Source of the DNA: Desulfovibrio desulfuricans | GTDB taxonomy: Bacteria > Desulfobacterota > Desulfovibrionia > Desulfovibrionales > Desulfovibrionaceae | Reading direction: 5' to 3' | DNA: 64,000 bases | NCBI RefSeq assembly: GCF_024460775.1 | Contig: NZ_JANFYZ010000001.1 | Location: forward strand, 310,001-374,000 | Part shown: one piece after another, positions 33,905-42,182 of the stretch | How the letters are laid out: each line of letters starts with the position of its first letter | Numbering within the stretch: position 1 is the stretch's first letter | Made by a program: the position numbers and the translations under genes | The notes under the pieces: generated by a model | The model's input: the letters and a program-made list of their open reading frames with translations, nothing else | What the model was told of the DNA's origin: nothing | Database searches by the model: none

Positions 33905-35023
33905 TTAGCGGTCAATATCCGGAATCACCAGGTCAAGGCTGCCGAGCAGCGCCAGTGCATCGGGCAGCAGCATTCCCCTGCCCGCCTCGCCAAAAACAAG
34001 CAGGTTTGAAAAACAGGGGGTGCGCCACTTGAGCCGCCAGGGGGTACCGCTGCCATCGCTGACGGCGCGGATACCCAGAAGACCGCGCGCCGTTTCCACA
34101 GCGTGGTAATAGTCGCCCTTGGGCGGTTTGATGGTTTTGGGAACCTTGGCCGCCATAACCGGGCCTTTGGGCAGATAGTCGAGGGCCTGCTCAAGAATGC
34201 GCAGACTCTGCTCAATCTCGTCCATGCGCACCTTGTAGCGGGCCATGGAATCACCCTCGGAGTACACGGGCACGTCAAAAGTAAAACGGTCATAAACGCC
34301 GTATGGCTCGTGCTTGCGCACGTCGTAAGCAATGCCCGCACCGCGCGCCACAGGCCCGGTTGCACCGTATTTGCGGCACATCTCGGCAGGTACAAAACCC
34401 ACATCCACAAGGCGCTGCTGGATAATGAGGTTTTTGGAAACGAGGGAATGGTACATGGGCAGGCGCTTGCGCATACGCGCGATAAAGGCCCGCGTGCCTG
34501 TTACAAAGTCATCGTCAACATCGTTGTACACGCCGCCAAAGCGGAAGTAGCAGTATGTGAGCCGCGACCCGGTAACGGATTCCAGCAGATCCAGAATCTG
34601 CTCGCGATCGTCAAAAGCGTACAAAAGCGGCGAGAACCCGCCAAGATCAAGCACAAAAGCTCCAAACCAGAGCAGATGGCTTGAAACCCGGTTCAGCTCA
34701 TTGGTGATGACGCGGATGAATTCGGCGCGTTCCGGCACTTCAATGGAAGCGGCGCGCTCGACCAGGCAGGCATAACCGTGGTTGTAGGCCAGGGCATGCA
34801 GGTAATCCATGCGGCCCGTATTGGGCATAAACTGCGCCCAGGTGCGGTTTTCGGCCATTTTTTCGTGCATGCGGTGGATGTAGCCAAGCACAGGCTCGGC
34901 CTCCACTATATACTCGCCGTCCATGACCATCTTGACGCGCAAAACGCCGTGCGTAGCCGGATGCTGCGGGCCAAGGTTCAGAACAAACCGCTCGTCTGTG
35001 GGACTTTGGGCAAGATAGTTCAT
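33905..35023 (-). CDS. nuoD: NADH-quinone oxidoreductase subunit D
   Basis: 372 residues. The N-terminal LNLGPQHPATHGVLRVKMVM is the quinone-site loop, with HRMHEKMAENRTW following, and it ends SLDLVIPDIDR as NuoD proteins do. It is homologous to the large subunit of [NiFe] hydrogenases but lacks the nickel cysteines. The start overlaps nuoC by four bases. It is separate from NuoC, not fused as in E. coli. Confidence 0.97.
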   Translation of the reverse strand: MNYLAQSPTDERFVLNLGPQHPATHGVLRVKMVMDGEYIVEAEPVLGYIHRMHEKMAENRTWAQFMPNTGRMDYLHALAYNHGYACLVERAASIEVPERAEFIRVITNELNRVSSHLLWFGAFVLDLGGFSPLLYAFDDREQILDLLESVTGSRLTYCYFRFGGVYNDVDDDFVTGTRAFIARMRKRLPMYHSLVSKNLIIQQRLVDVGFVPAEMCRKYGATGPVARGAGIAYDVRKHEPYGVYDRFTFDVPVYSEGDSMARYKVRMDEIEQSLRILEQALDYLPKGPVMAAKVPKTIKPPKGDYYHAVETARGLLGIRAVSDGSGTPWRLKWRTPCFSNLLVFGEAGRGMLLPDALALLGSLDLVIPDIDR

Positions 35024-35598
35024 GCGCTATAGTCCTTGAGCAAGGGGTGGTATTCCGCGTCTTCGGGCAACAACAGGGGGATGAGGTAGGGGTGCCCGAT
35101 AAAGACGATGCCAAAGAACTCGTGAATCTCGCGCTCGTGCCAGTGGGCTATGGGATAAATTTCGGCGATGGTGTGGATCTGCGGGTTGGAGCGCGGCGTG
35201 CGCACCCGCAAGCATACCCTGTGGCGGGCGGAATAGAGGTTGAAGTCGTATACTACTTCAAGCTCGTCTTCCTGCGGTATGGATTCCTGCACTGGGGTTT
35301 CAGGTGGGGCGGCCTGGCTGGTATCCGGGGCGTCCGCTGCACTGACAGCGGCGGCTTCGGCGGCCTTTTTGGCCTTGGCTTCGGCCTCCTTGCGCAGGGC
35401 TTCGCATTCGCCAAGCCAGTCAACCCCGGTCATTCCTTCAAGAAAGTACCCCGCTCCGTCCATGATGCCCACGGCGGCAAGCAGGGAGCTTTCCGGCAGC
35501 GCCACATCAAGATCATAGCCCACAGAGGCATGATCTGCAGCGCGAACACTGGCTCCGGGCTGGGCCGCCAACTGTGCGCCAAGGGTTTCTGCGTTCAT
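35020..35598 (-). CDS. nuoC: NADH-quinone oxidoreductase subunit C with low-complexity insert
   Basis: 192 residues. The C-terminal half has the NuoC signature [24 protein letters not shown] and [16 protein letters not shown]. Residues about 66-117 are an alanine-, lysine- and proline-rich stretch ([20 protein letters not shown] and onwards) that looks like an unstructured insertion between the N- and C-terminal parts of the domain. It overlaps nuoB and nuoD by four bases each. Confidence 0.94.
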   Translation of the reverse strand: MNAETLGAQLAAQPGASVRAADHASVGYDLDVALPESSLLAAVGIMDGAGYFLEGMTGVDWLGECEALRKEAEAKAKKAAEAAAVSAADAPDTSQAAPPETPVQESIPQEDELEVVYDFNLYSARHRVCLRVRTPRSNPQIHTIAEIYPIAHWHEREIHEFFGIVFIGHPYLIPLLLPEDAEYHPLLKDYSA

Positions 35599-36248
35599 GA
35601 CGTATGCCCTCCTGCTTCCTTGCCCACCTTGTCATTGCCGACGGTGCCAACGGACGCGCCACCATCACCCGCAGCATCCCCGGCAGGTGCCGGGGGCGCT
35701 TGCGCCTCCTCCTGCATTCTGGCCGCCTGCGCCGCCGCAGGGCCGGGAAGCCCCGGGGGCGTCACCACGGGCCAGCGCCGGGTGCCTGTGAGCTTTTCTT
35801 CCAGCTTCAAGATGCCTTCAATCAGGGCTTCCGGCCTTGGCGGACAACCGGGAATGAACACATCCACAGGAAAAAGCTTGCCCACGCCCTCCACCACGCC
35901 GTACTGCCCTTCGTACACAAAAGGCCCGCCGGAAATGGCGCAATTGCCCATGGCGATGACCCACTTTGGCTCGGGCATCTGGTCGTAAAGAATCTGCACA
36001 GCCGGGGCCATCTTCTTGTTGATGGTGCCGGAAACGATCATCACATCGCTCTGCCGGGGCGACGGTCTGAACACCTCGGCCCCAAAGCGCGCCAGATCAA
36101 AGCGGGACGCGCCGGTCGCCATCATTTCAATGGCGCAGCAGGCAAGGCCGAATGTCATGGGCCAGAGCGAATTGGCCCGGCACATGTCCAGCAGCGAATC
36201 CAGCCGCGAAAAGTGGACTACCGATCCGAATATATTTTCCGTTGCCAC
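35595..36248 (-). CDS. nuoB: NADH-quinone oxidoreductase subunit B with Ala/Pro-rich tail
   Basis: About 217 residues. Cysteines for cluster N2 are in [23 protein letters not shown] and [12 protein letters not shown]. The C-terminal 60 residues after [11 protein letters not shown] are rich in Ala, Pro and Gly and are probably disordered. The start is most likely GTG 36248, seven bases after a GGGAG site; another GTG lies 21 bases upstream. It overlaps the end of nuoA by about 30 bases. Confidence 0.95.
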   Translation of the reverse strand: MATENIFGSVVHFSRLDSLLDMCRANSLWPMTFGLACCAIEMMATGASRFDLARFGAEVFRPSPRQSDVMIVSGTINKKMAPAVQILYDQMPEPKWVIAMGNCAISGGPFVYEGQYGVVEGVGKLFPVDVFIPGCPPRPEALIEGILKLEEKLTGTRRWPVVTPPGLPGPAAAQAARMQEEAQAPPAPAGDAAGDGGASVGTVGNDKVGKEAGGHTS

Positions 36249-36628
36249 TGGAACACTCCCTTTTTCCACGCGTACAGAATGACAAGGGACAAAATGCCCA
36301 CGAACAGAAAAACTTCCGCGAACGTCAGGAAATCACTGATGGGAGAAGCCTTGTTGTAGATAACCGCAACAGGGAAGAGAAAGAGAATATCAACCGCAAA
36401 GGCGAGGAACAGCAGCGAGTACATGTAATATACCGCGCCGAATTTGATCCACGCATCGCCAATGGGGTCAATGCCGCACTCAACAATCTGGCGGGTTTTG
36501 CCCACAGTGTTGCGCGTAAGGCGGGGGGCAAGAAAAAAAACAATTACAAATGGCCCCAGAGCAAAGCTCATGCCGCCAAGGCAGAACGCCATTATGTAGA
36601 CAATGTCAACAAGTTCGCTGCTAGACAT
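36218..36628 (-). CDS. nuoA: NADH-quinone oxidoreductase subunit A
   Basis: 136 residues with three membrane helices and the loop signature [22 protein letters not shown] near the quinone site. It is the first gene of the nuo operon; a long AT-rich spacer upstream should contain the promoter. Confidence 0.95.
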   Translation of the reverse strand: MSSSELVDIVYIMAFCLGGMSFALGPFVIVFFLAPRLTRNTVGKTRQIVECGIDPIGDAWIKFGAVYYMYSLLFLAFAVDILFLFPVAVIYNKASPISDFLTFAEVFLFVGILSLVILYAWKKGVFQWQRKIYSDR

Positions 36629-37161
36629 AAATTTTTCCTTGTAATAGGAATAAAATTTACGAAAAGATATACTTGATCAATCCACAAACAATTAAATTAA
36701 CAGTCGTTTGTGAATTTATAAATTAAGTTAAATACTACTCCCCCATAAACTTTGTGTCAATAATTGTTAAAAAAAATACATGCTTCTGTTCAAAAATGTA
36801 CAATTAAAGGAATTTTTTATTCAATCATATTAGTGTATTAATCATTTATTTGGAATTGCGTACAATCACAAAAAGCGAAAAAAACAATTTTATTTTCATT
36901 GCTGGCGGTAATTAGTTCGAACAGCGTTTCTAAACATGCTGAAGTTATTTACTATTTCTATTTCGTGCTATTTTTTTAATAAAAATAGCACGAAAATTCA
37001 TAAAAATTGCCGCTTGTCGCACAGGGCTAAATGGCGGTCAGGGCGTTGCCGCAGCAAAAAATGAACTCTGTAGGGGCAGTGGCTTGCGACTGCGGGCAAC
37101 TGAGAAACCAAGGCTCCAGTGCAAATAAAAAATATCCCCCAGCCCAATCGAGGCTACATAC
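36629..37161. other. AT-rich intergenic region upstream of nuoA
   Basis: About 530 bases, much more AT-rich than the genes around it. It should hold the nuo promoter. I see one strong hairpin (36961-36995, listed separately), one TTGTGA-like and one TCACAA-like half-site that do not form a proper palindrome, and no convincing coding frame or RNA gene. Confidence 0.6.
36961..36995. repeat. Perfect 15-bp inverted repeat
   Basis: Arms 36961-36975 and 36981-36995 (TTTCGTGCTATTTTT and its complement) are perfect, with a five-base loop. Runs of T and A lie next to the loop and not outside the stem, so it is not a typical intrinsic terminator. It sits about 330 bases upstream of nuoA. It could be an operator, an RNA hairpin in a long 5' leader, or a remnant of a mobile element. 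Confidence 0.7.
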
Positions 37162-37195
37162 AAAAAAAGGCGCATTAGGGTAACTCCAATGCGCC
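37162..37195 (-). terminator. Intrinsic terminator of hydG
   Basis: Perfect 8-bp stem GGCGCATT/AATGCGCC with an 11-base loop. On the minus strand it is followed by seven T, and it lies 44 bases beyond the hydG stop codon. Confidence 0.9.
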
Positions 37196-37238
37196 GAAGT
37201 CCGTTTAGCCTCCTGCAAAACCTTCAGAAAAACTTATC

Positions 37239-38657
37239 TCAAAATCGAAAGTCCCGCTGACCGCTTTCAATGGCGGCAAGGTATTCCACAGCCTTGTTGC
37301 GAACCTTGTCGCTGGGAATTTTTTTCAGTTCCTGCTCTATCATGGCAAGGCCCATCTGCCGGGTTTGCGGCGAGGCGTAGTCCTGCAAATATTCCTTGAG
37401 GGTCAGCAGAGCATTGGGGTGACAGCAGTTCAAAATCTGCTGGCTCTTGCACAGGCTCATAAAGCGGTCGCCGGTGCGGCCCTCGCGGTAACAGGCCGTG
37501 CAAAAACTCGGCACATGCCCCTGCTCCATGAGCCAGCGCACCACCTCGTCCAGCGTGCGGCGATCGCTCACATCAAACTGCGCGGAGTTGTCTTCTTCCG
37601 GCTCCGGCTCATAGTACCCGCCAACGCTGGTGCGTGAACCACCGCTGATCTGCGAAATGCCCAGCGGCAAAACCTTTTCACGCACGGCCTTGCTCTCGCG
37701 CGTGGAAACAATCATGCCAGTGTACGGCACAGACACGCGGATACAGGCGCAGATGCGGGCAAACGTATCGTCGCTGATGCCGTTGTCGAACACATCGGGG
37801 TTGATGTCGTCGGCGCGGCGAATGCGCGGCACGCTGATGGTGTGCGGGCCAACGCCCTGCACGGCTTCAAGGTGCTCTGCGTGCATGAGCAAGGCCGCAA
37901 ATTCGTAGCGGTAGCCCTCAAGGCCAAAAAGAACCCCCAGGCCCACATCGTCAATGCCGCCCTGCATGGCACGGTCCATGGCCTCAGTGTGCCAGGCGTA
38001 GTCGTGCTTGGGCCCTGCCGGGTGCAGCTTTTCGTAACTCTGCTTGTGGTAGGTTTCCTGAAACAGAATGTACGTGCCGATGCCAGCATCCTTGAGCATT
38101 GCGTATTCTTCCACCGTGGTCGCCGCTATGTTCACATTTACCCGGCGGATGGCCCCGTTCTTGTGCTTGATGCTGTAAATGGTCTTGATGCACTCAAGTA
38201 TATACTCAATGGGGTTCATGGTGGGGTGTTCGCCCGCCTCAAGCGCAAGACGCTTGTGCCCCATGTCCTGCAAGGCAATGACCTCGCGGGCTACTTCTTC
38301 CTGACTGAGTTTTTTGCGGGCGATGTTTTTATTCTGCGAATGATACGGGCAATACACGCAACTGTTGATGCAGTGGTTTGAGAGATACAGCGGCGCAAAC
38401 ATGACAATGCGGTTGCCGTAAAAGTCGTGCTTGATCTGATTGGCAAGCCTGTACACCTGTTCCACTTTCTCCGGCAGCTCGCAGGCAAGCAGCACCGAGG
38501 CCTCGCGGTGGGTCAGGCCTTTTTTTTGCGCAGCCTTGGCAATGATGGCGTCAATAAGTTCTGCATCGCGCGCGTGCTCGGTTGCATAGCTCAAGGTATC
38601 GAGCACTTCACTGTGGTCAATAAATTCATCTGCGCGCAACGACTGGGGATTGTACAT
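37239..38657 (-). CDS. hydG: [FeFe]-hydrogenase maturase HydG
   Basis: 472 residues from ATG 38657, seven bases after a GGAGG site. It is a radical SAM enzyme with the CX3CX2C motif in CINSCVYCPYHS and the C-terminal second-cluster region CTACYREGRTGDRF to LNCCHPNAL. HydG cleaves tyrosine and makes the CO/CN iron synthon for the H-cluster. The frame is open upstream to 38801 but adds no family-like sequence. It is separated from hydB by about 390 bases, so it may have its own promoter. Confidence 0.97.
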   Translation of the reverse strand: MYNPQSLRADEFIDHSEVLDTLSYATEHARDAELIDAIIAKAAQKKGLTHREASVLLACELPEKVEQVYRLANQIKHDFYGNRIVMFAPLYLSNHCINSCVYCPYHSQNKNIARKKLSQEEVAREVIALQDMGHKRLALEAGEHPTMNPIEYILECIKTIYSIKHKNGAIRRVNVNIAATTVEEYAMLKDAGIGTYILFQETYHKQSYEKLHPAGPKHDYAWHTEAMDRAMQGGIDDVGLGVLFGLEGYRYEFAALLMHAEHLEAVQGVGPHTISVPRIRRADDINPDVFDNGISDDTFARICACIRVSVPYTGMIVSTRESKAVREKVLPLGISQISGGSRTSVGGYYEPEPEEDNSAQFDVSDRRTLDEVVRWLMEQGHVPSFCTACYREGRTGDRFMSLCKSQQILNCCHPNALLTLKEYLQDYASPQTRQMGLAMIEQELKKIPSDKVRNKAVEYLAAIESGQRDFRF

Positions 38658-39048
38658 AAAAAAACCTCCGGCAAGACCCATATTCTCAGGCGGTGCGGGC
38701 GGGTGACCAGCCATATTGGCATAGAGAACTCGACAGGCAGACTGTGAAAAAACATCCCGTGGGAATTGCTTTTTCGCAAAAAGAGAAAATACAGGCTGCA
38801 AACTTGACGTTTTTGCTGGCGGCAGGGCCCGCCACTGGATATCTCACCGAAATCAAATAATTATTTATAGGGCTGTGCACTACGTATGTGAACAGCCTGT
38901 GTGCGCTGTGTGCGGGCTACCTGATTGCCTGAATAAATGGCCAGGGGCAGCCCAGCATTCAAACTGGCCGACACGGGGGGCAAACCGTGTCGGCCGTGGG
39001 TCTGGCCCGAGGGGTCTTGGGGTCCCTCAGGTGGAAAAGGCCAGGGCT
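38658..39048. other. Spacer between hydB and hydG
   Basis: About 390 bases with no convincing gene. It contains the hydB terminator-like hairpin at 38966-38995 and, by position, a promoter for hydG in the AT-rich part near 38850-38880. No operator matching the GTGTTAC elements found elsewhere is visible. Confidence 0.55.
38966..38995 (-). terminator. GC-rich hairpin after hydB
   Basis: An 11-bp perfect stem GGCCGACACGG/CCGTGTCGGCC with an eight-base loop, about 55 bases beyond the hydB stop on the minus strand. The following T content is weak (AGTTTGAAT), so it may attenuate and not fully end the transcript. Confidence 0.6.
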
Positions 39049-39423
39049 TTATTCGTACGGATAAGCGGTACCCTCAAACTCCTTGTGGCGAGGGTTGGGG
39101 TATTCGCCTGAAGCCGTAAGAGCCTTGAGGCCTTTTGATTTATCAAACCACTTGGTGTGGAGGTTTTCTTCTGACTTATGGCTCAGGGGTTTGCCGAGCC
39201 AGGAATCGTAAAGCGCTTTTACCTGCGTATTGTCCTGGCTGGCGCGCTTGGGAAAGGCCGAATCGGCACTGTACACGGCGGCAGAGCGGTCGCTCATGTA
39301 ATCCTTGAAATCCTTGGCGGCGGCATAGGCCTTGTTGGCCATGCGAACCCCAAGCAGCAACCCGCCGGAAAGAATACACGCGCCTTTCAGAAATCCGCGT
39401 CTGGTAGTGGCAATGATAGACAT
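39049..39423 (-). CDS. hydB: Periplasmic [FeFe] hydrogenase small subunit
   Basis: 124 residues with a twin-arginine signal peptide (ATTRRGFLKGACILSGGLLLG). The mature part wraps the large subunit in the Desulfovibrio enzymes and takes the folded heterodimer across the membrane, since HydA has no signal of its own. Conserved pieces are VKALYDSWLGKPLSHKSEENLHTKW and a C-terminal GEYPNPRHKEFEG. It starts 12 bases after hydA. Confidence 0.96.
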   Translation of the reverse strand: MSIIATTRRGFLKGACILSGGLLLGVRMANKAYAAAKDFKDYMSDRSAAVYSADSAFPKRASQDNTQVKALYDSWLGKPLSHKSEENLHTKWFDKSKGLKALTASGEYPNPRHKEFEGTAYPYE

Positions 39424-39435
39424 GGGCGGCCTCCT

Positions 39436-40692
39436 CTAGGCTTTGGGCTGGGTGTTGGCAAGACGCTGCTTCAATCCGGCAAACAGGCTTGTGGCCTTGC
39501 GTTCCGCGCTTTGCAGCATATTGGGCATGATGGGCTGCCCGCCGCCGCACACGCACCCGCCGGGGCAGGCCATAAATTCAATGAAATGATACGGCGATTT
39601 GCCCGCCCGCACTTCATCGCACACCTGGGCAAAGCGTTTTGCGCCATGCACAACCGCCAGATGCAGTTCAATACCGTTGACGGTTACCGTATATTCCTTC
39701 AGGCCTTTGAGGCCGCGCACCTGCTTGAAATCCCACGATTCCGGCCGCTTGCCGGTTACGGCCTGATAGGCGTAACGCAAGGCCGCTTCCATAACACCGC
39801 CGGACACGCCGAATATGGTCGCGCCGCCGGTGGATTCGCCCATGAGGCTGTCGCGCTGGCCGTCGGGCAGCTTGTTAAAGTCTATGCCCGCCTGACGGAT
39901 CATGTAGGCCAGTTCGCGCGTGGTCAGGGTGGCGTCGATGTCGCGCAGGTCATTCTGTGCATATTCCTGGCGCAGACCTTCGTACTTTTTGGCTACGCAG
40001 GGCATGATGGAAACGGTATACAGGCTCTTGGGGTCGTATTTGGCCTTTTCTGCGCCATAGGTTTTGGCAAGGCGGCCATTCATGGCCACAGGCGATTTAC
40101 AGGATGAAAAATGCGGCAACAGGTCGGGATAGAAGGTTTCCGCATACTTTTGCCAGCCGGGACAGCAGGAGGTGAATTGCGGCAGATCGCGCTTTGCGCC
40201 GAGGCGCTCCACAAATTCCGAGGCTTCTTCCCAGATGGTCACGTCGGCGGCAAATTCCGTATCCCAGCAGTTGGAGAATCCAAGCTGCTTGAGGGCTGCC
40301 AGCATTTTGCCCGTGGTCACGCTGCCGGGGGCGAGGCCAAAGGCTTCGCCCAGAGCGTAGCGCACAGAAGGCGCAGGCATGGCAATGCATTTGACGCTTT
40401 TATCCTGCAATTTCTTTTGCAGCTCCGGCACCCAGGTCTGCACCTCATAGATGGCCATTTCCGGGCAATGGGTCAGGCACTGGGCGCAATTGATACATGG
40501 TTCGGGGTGGGCAATCTTGTGCGTGAGGCCGGTTTCGCCATAAATGGCGCCGCTGGGGCAGTATTCCTGGCAGGAATCGCAGCCGATGCATTTTTCGGGA
40601 TCAATCTGCACAAAAAACATCTTGTCGCCGTCCGCACCCTGGGGGGGCACATTGAGCTCGTACGCGATGTGTTCCATTTCAATGCGCGGCAT
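39436..40692 (-). CDS. hydA: Periplasmic [FeFe] hydrogenase large subunit
   Basis: 418 residues. The N-terminal ferredoxin-like domain has [15 protein letters not shown] and [15 protein letters not shown]. The H-cluster motifs are [16 protein letters not shown] and [15 protein letters not shown], all complete. It oxidises or produces H2 in the periplasm and exchanges electrons with cytochrome c3 in Desulfovibrio. It starts at ATG 40692 after a GGAGG site and lies 84 bases downstream of hydE in the same direction. Confidence 0.98.
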   Translation of the reverse strand: MPRIEMEHIAYELNVPPQGADGDKMFFVQIDPEKCIGCDSCQEYCPSGAIYGETGLTHKIAHPEPCINCAQCLTHCPEMAIYEVQTWVPELQKKLQDKSVKCIAMPAPSVRYALGEAFGLAPGSVTTGKMLAALKQLGFSNCWDTEFAADVTIWEEASEFVERLGAKRDLPQFTSCCPGWQKYAETFYPDLLPHFSSCKSPVAMNGRLAKTYGAEKAKYDPKSLYTVSIMPCVAKKYEGLRQEYAQNDLRDIDATLTTRELAYMIRQAGIDFNKLPDGQRDSLMGESTGGATIFGVSGGVMEAALRYAYQAVTGKRPESWDFKQVRGLKGLKEYTVTVNGIELHLAVVHGAKRFAQVCDEVRAGKSPYHFIEFMACPGGCVCGGGQPIMPNMLQSAERKATSLFAGLKQRLANTQPKA

Positions 40693-40776
40693 TACAGCCT
40701 CCTGGCGGGTAACAGGTTGATTTGTTCACAGCGGCGCGTTTGCGTCCGCCTATTGATTCTGCAAGTAAATTCGGGC

Positions 40777-41805
40777 CTAGGCCGATGCGTGAGGCGCGCC
40801 AGAAGTTGCACAGGGCAAAAGGCCAGAAACAACATCCTGTGCCGCTGGCTCCTGCCAGCGAGCAAGGGTGTGGCTGCGCCCCGCCCCTTCAATGGCCTTG
40901 CGCGCGCCAAGCATGTCCACACGATTCTTGTTGTCGTAAATGCAGTACTGACTGCCGTAAGCTGACGGCGTAAACGAGGGCATGAGCACATTTCCGCCCG
41001 CCAGCAGGCCGTTGCGTTGCCCGCCTTGCGCGTCCACCGTTGCCAGGGCCGTAGTGGCGGGAATGTTGGCCCAGGGCATGACAATGCGCATGACGGCCAT
41101 CACACGCAGGGCGAGCTGCGCGCTGCCCGCAGGATACGCGCCAAGCGGCGTGTCGTGCTGCGGAATGAACGGCCCGGCCCCGCACATGGAAACCCCAAGC
41201 CTTCGGGCCAGAATAATGTCGTCCGCCAGCGTGTTCAGGCTCTGACCGGGCAGGCCCACCATAAAACCGGAGCCGATTTCGTAGCCAAGCCGCTGCAAAA
41301 CACGCAGGCTGGCAATGCGCTCCGCCAGCACATGCCCAGGGTGCAGGGCCTCGTAGAGCAATGGATCGGCGGTTTCGTGCTTGAGCAGAAAACGCACTGC
41401 GCCGGCTTCTTTCCACAAGGCATATGCGGCGCGCTGATGCTCGCCCACGCTCAGGGTCACGGGCACGTTGAGCCCGCCGCGCAGGCAGTCAATCACATCG
41501 GCCAGCCACATGGGATCAATGGCGTATTCACCCGATTGCAGCACAATGGTGTCTGCACCCAAGGCAACGGCGCGCGTGGCGGCTGCCATGATCTCCGCCT
41601 TGGCAAGCGTGTACCGCCGCAGATTGCCGTTCTGGCAGCGCAAACCGCAGTAGCGGCAGTTGCGCCTGCACGAATTTGAAAATTCTATGAGGCCGCGAAC
41701 ATGCACGTGCGCGCCTTTTTCTTCTTCCAGCACACGGGCGGCACGTTCGCACACCGCCTCAAAGGGCTGTGCAAACAGGAGATCAAGTATTTCTTCGCGG
41801 CGCAT
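40777..41805 (-). CDS. hydE: [FeFe]-hydrogenase maturase HydE
   Basis: 342 residues, radical SAM enzyme with CX3CX2C in SNSCRRNCRYCGLRCQN and a TIM-barrel body (LQSGEYAIDP, HETADPLLYEALHPG, GFMVGLPGQSLNTLADDI). HydE acts after HydG in building the diiron subcluster with its dithiomethylamine bridge. It is the first gene of the hydE-hydA-hydB-hydG block, with a perfect NikR-type palindrome 92 bases upstream of its start. Confidence 0.95.
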   Translation of the reverse strand: MRREEILDLLFAQPFEAVCERAARVLEEEKGAHVHVRGLIEFSNSCRRNCRYCGLRCQNGNLRRYTLAKAEIMAAATRAVALGADTIVLQSGEYAIDPMWLADVIDCLRGGLNVPVTLSVGEHQRAAYALWKEAGAVRFLLKHETADPLLYEALHPGHVLAERIASLRVLQRLGYEIGSGFMVGLPGQSLNTLADDIILARRLGVSMCGAGPFIPQHDTPLGAYPAGSAQLALRVMAVMRIVMPWANIPATTALATVDAQGGQRNGLLAGGNVLMPSFTPSAYGSQYCIYDNKNRVDMLGARKAIEGAGRSHTLARWQEPAAQDVVSGLLPCATSGAPHASA

Positions 41806-41896
41806 GCTTTACCATCCAATCCTGTGCCATGAAAACCGCCACTGCCAGCCAAACCAGCACGTGTGCAGCCCGATATGTCCAATGTTCTAAGAAAAT

Positions 41897-41923
41897 GTGT
41901 TACAAAATTTAAAAAAGTAACAC
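41897..41923. promoter_or_regulatory. NikR-type operator upstream of hydE
   Basis: A perfect palindrome GTGTTAC-N13-GTAACAC. This equals the consensus I recall from comparative genomics for Desulfovibrio NikR, the nickel-responsive ribbon-helix-helix repressor. It is 92 bases upstream of hydE. The prediction is that nickel represses the iron-only hydrogenase operon. Confidence 0.8.
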
Positions 41924-42045
41924 CAAGCAAGCAAAAAACACCCACAAAAAGATTCCACCCGGCCGTGTTCGCCCACGCAAGCGTTGCCGCTATAGTCATG
42001 ACAGCACGGCATGTGCGCACAGTGTTTTGAGCAGATTGCTCCCTA

Positions 42046-42072
42046 GTAACACTTTTGTCAATTACGTAACAA
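42046..42072. promoter_or_regulatory. Direct half-site element GTAACAC-N13-GTAACAA
   Basis: Two half-sites in direct orientation at the same spacing as the inverted operator. The 26 bases from 42046 match 22 of 26 bases of the element at 52830, including the TTTT after the first half-site and ATTAC before the second. The repetition at two loci suggests function. Confidence 0.55.
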
Positions 42073-42182
42073 CATTTTATTTAGCAAAAAGGAATCATCT
42101 TGCTCCACCTGAAATTTAACATTTGTTAATCAAGATAGTTAGCTTGCTTTGCCCACAACAGGATTTCAGACGCACTGCCCGC

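Larger units (their letters stand above)
41806..42182. other. Regulatory spacer between hydF and hydE
   Basis: About 375 bases, AT-rich, no credible gene. It holds the NikR-type palindrome (41897-41923), the direct half-site element (42046-42072) and a small palindrome TTAACA-TT-TGTTAA (42116-42129). It must contain the hydE promoter. Confidence 0.65.

Noticed and set aside
36716-36874. TTGTGA and TCACAA half-sites upstream of nuoA, suggesting Rex or HcpR control
   Set aside because: The two halves are about 145 bases apart and neither has a proper partner at the spacing needed.
37027-37218. A 63-codon minus-strand frame after hydG
   Set aside because: It runs through the hydG terminator hairpin and has no ribosome site.
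41685-42020. A 111-codon minus-strand frame with hydrophobic start
   Set aside because: It overlaps the hydE 5' end in another frame and covers the NikR-type operator. Composition is that of the spacer, with no ribosome site.
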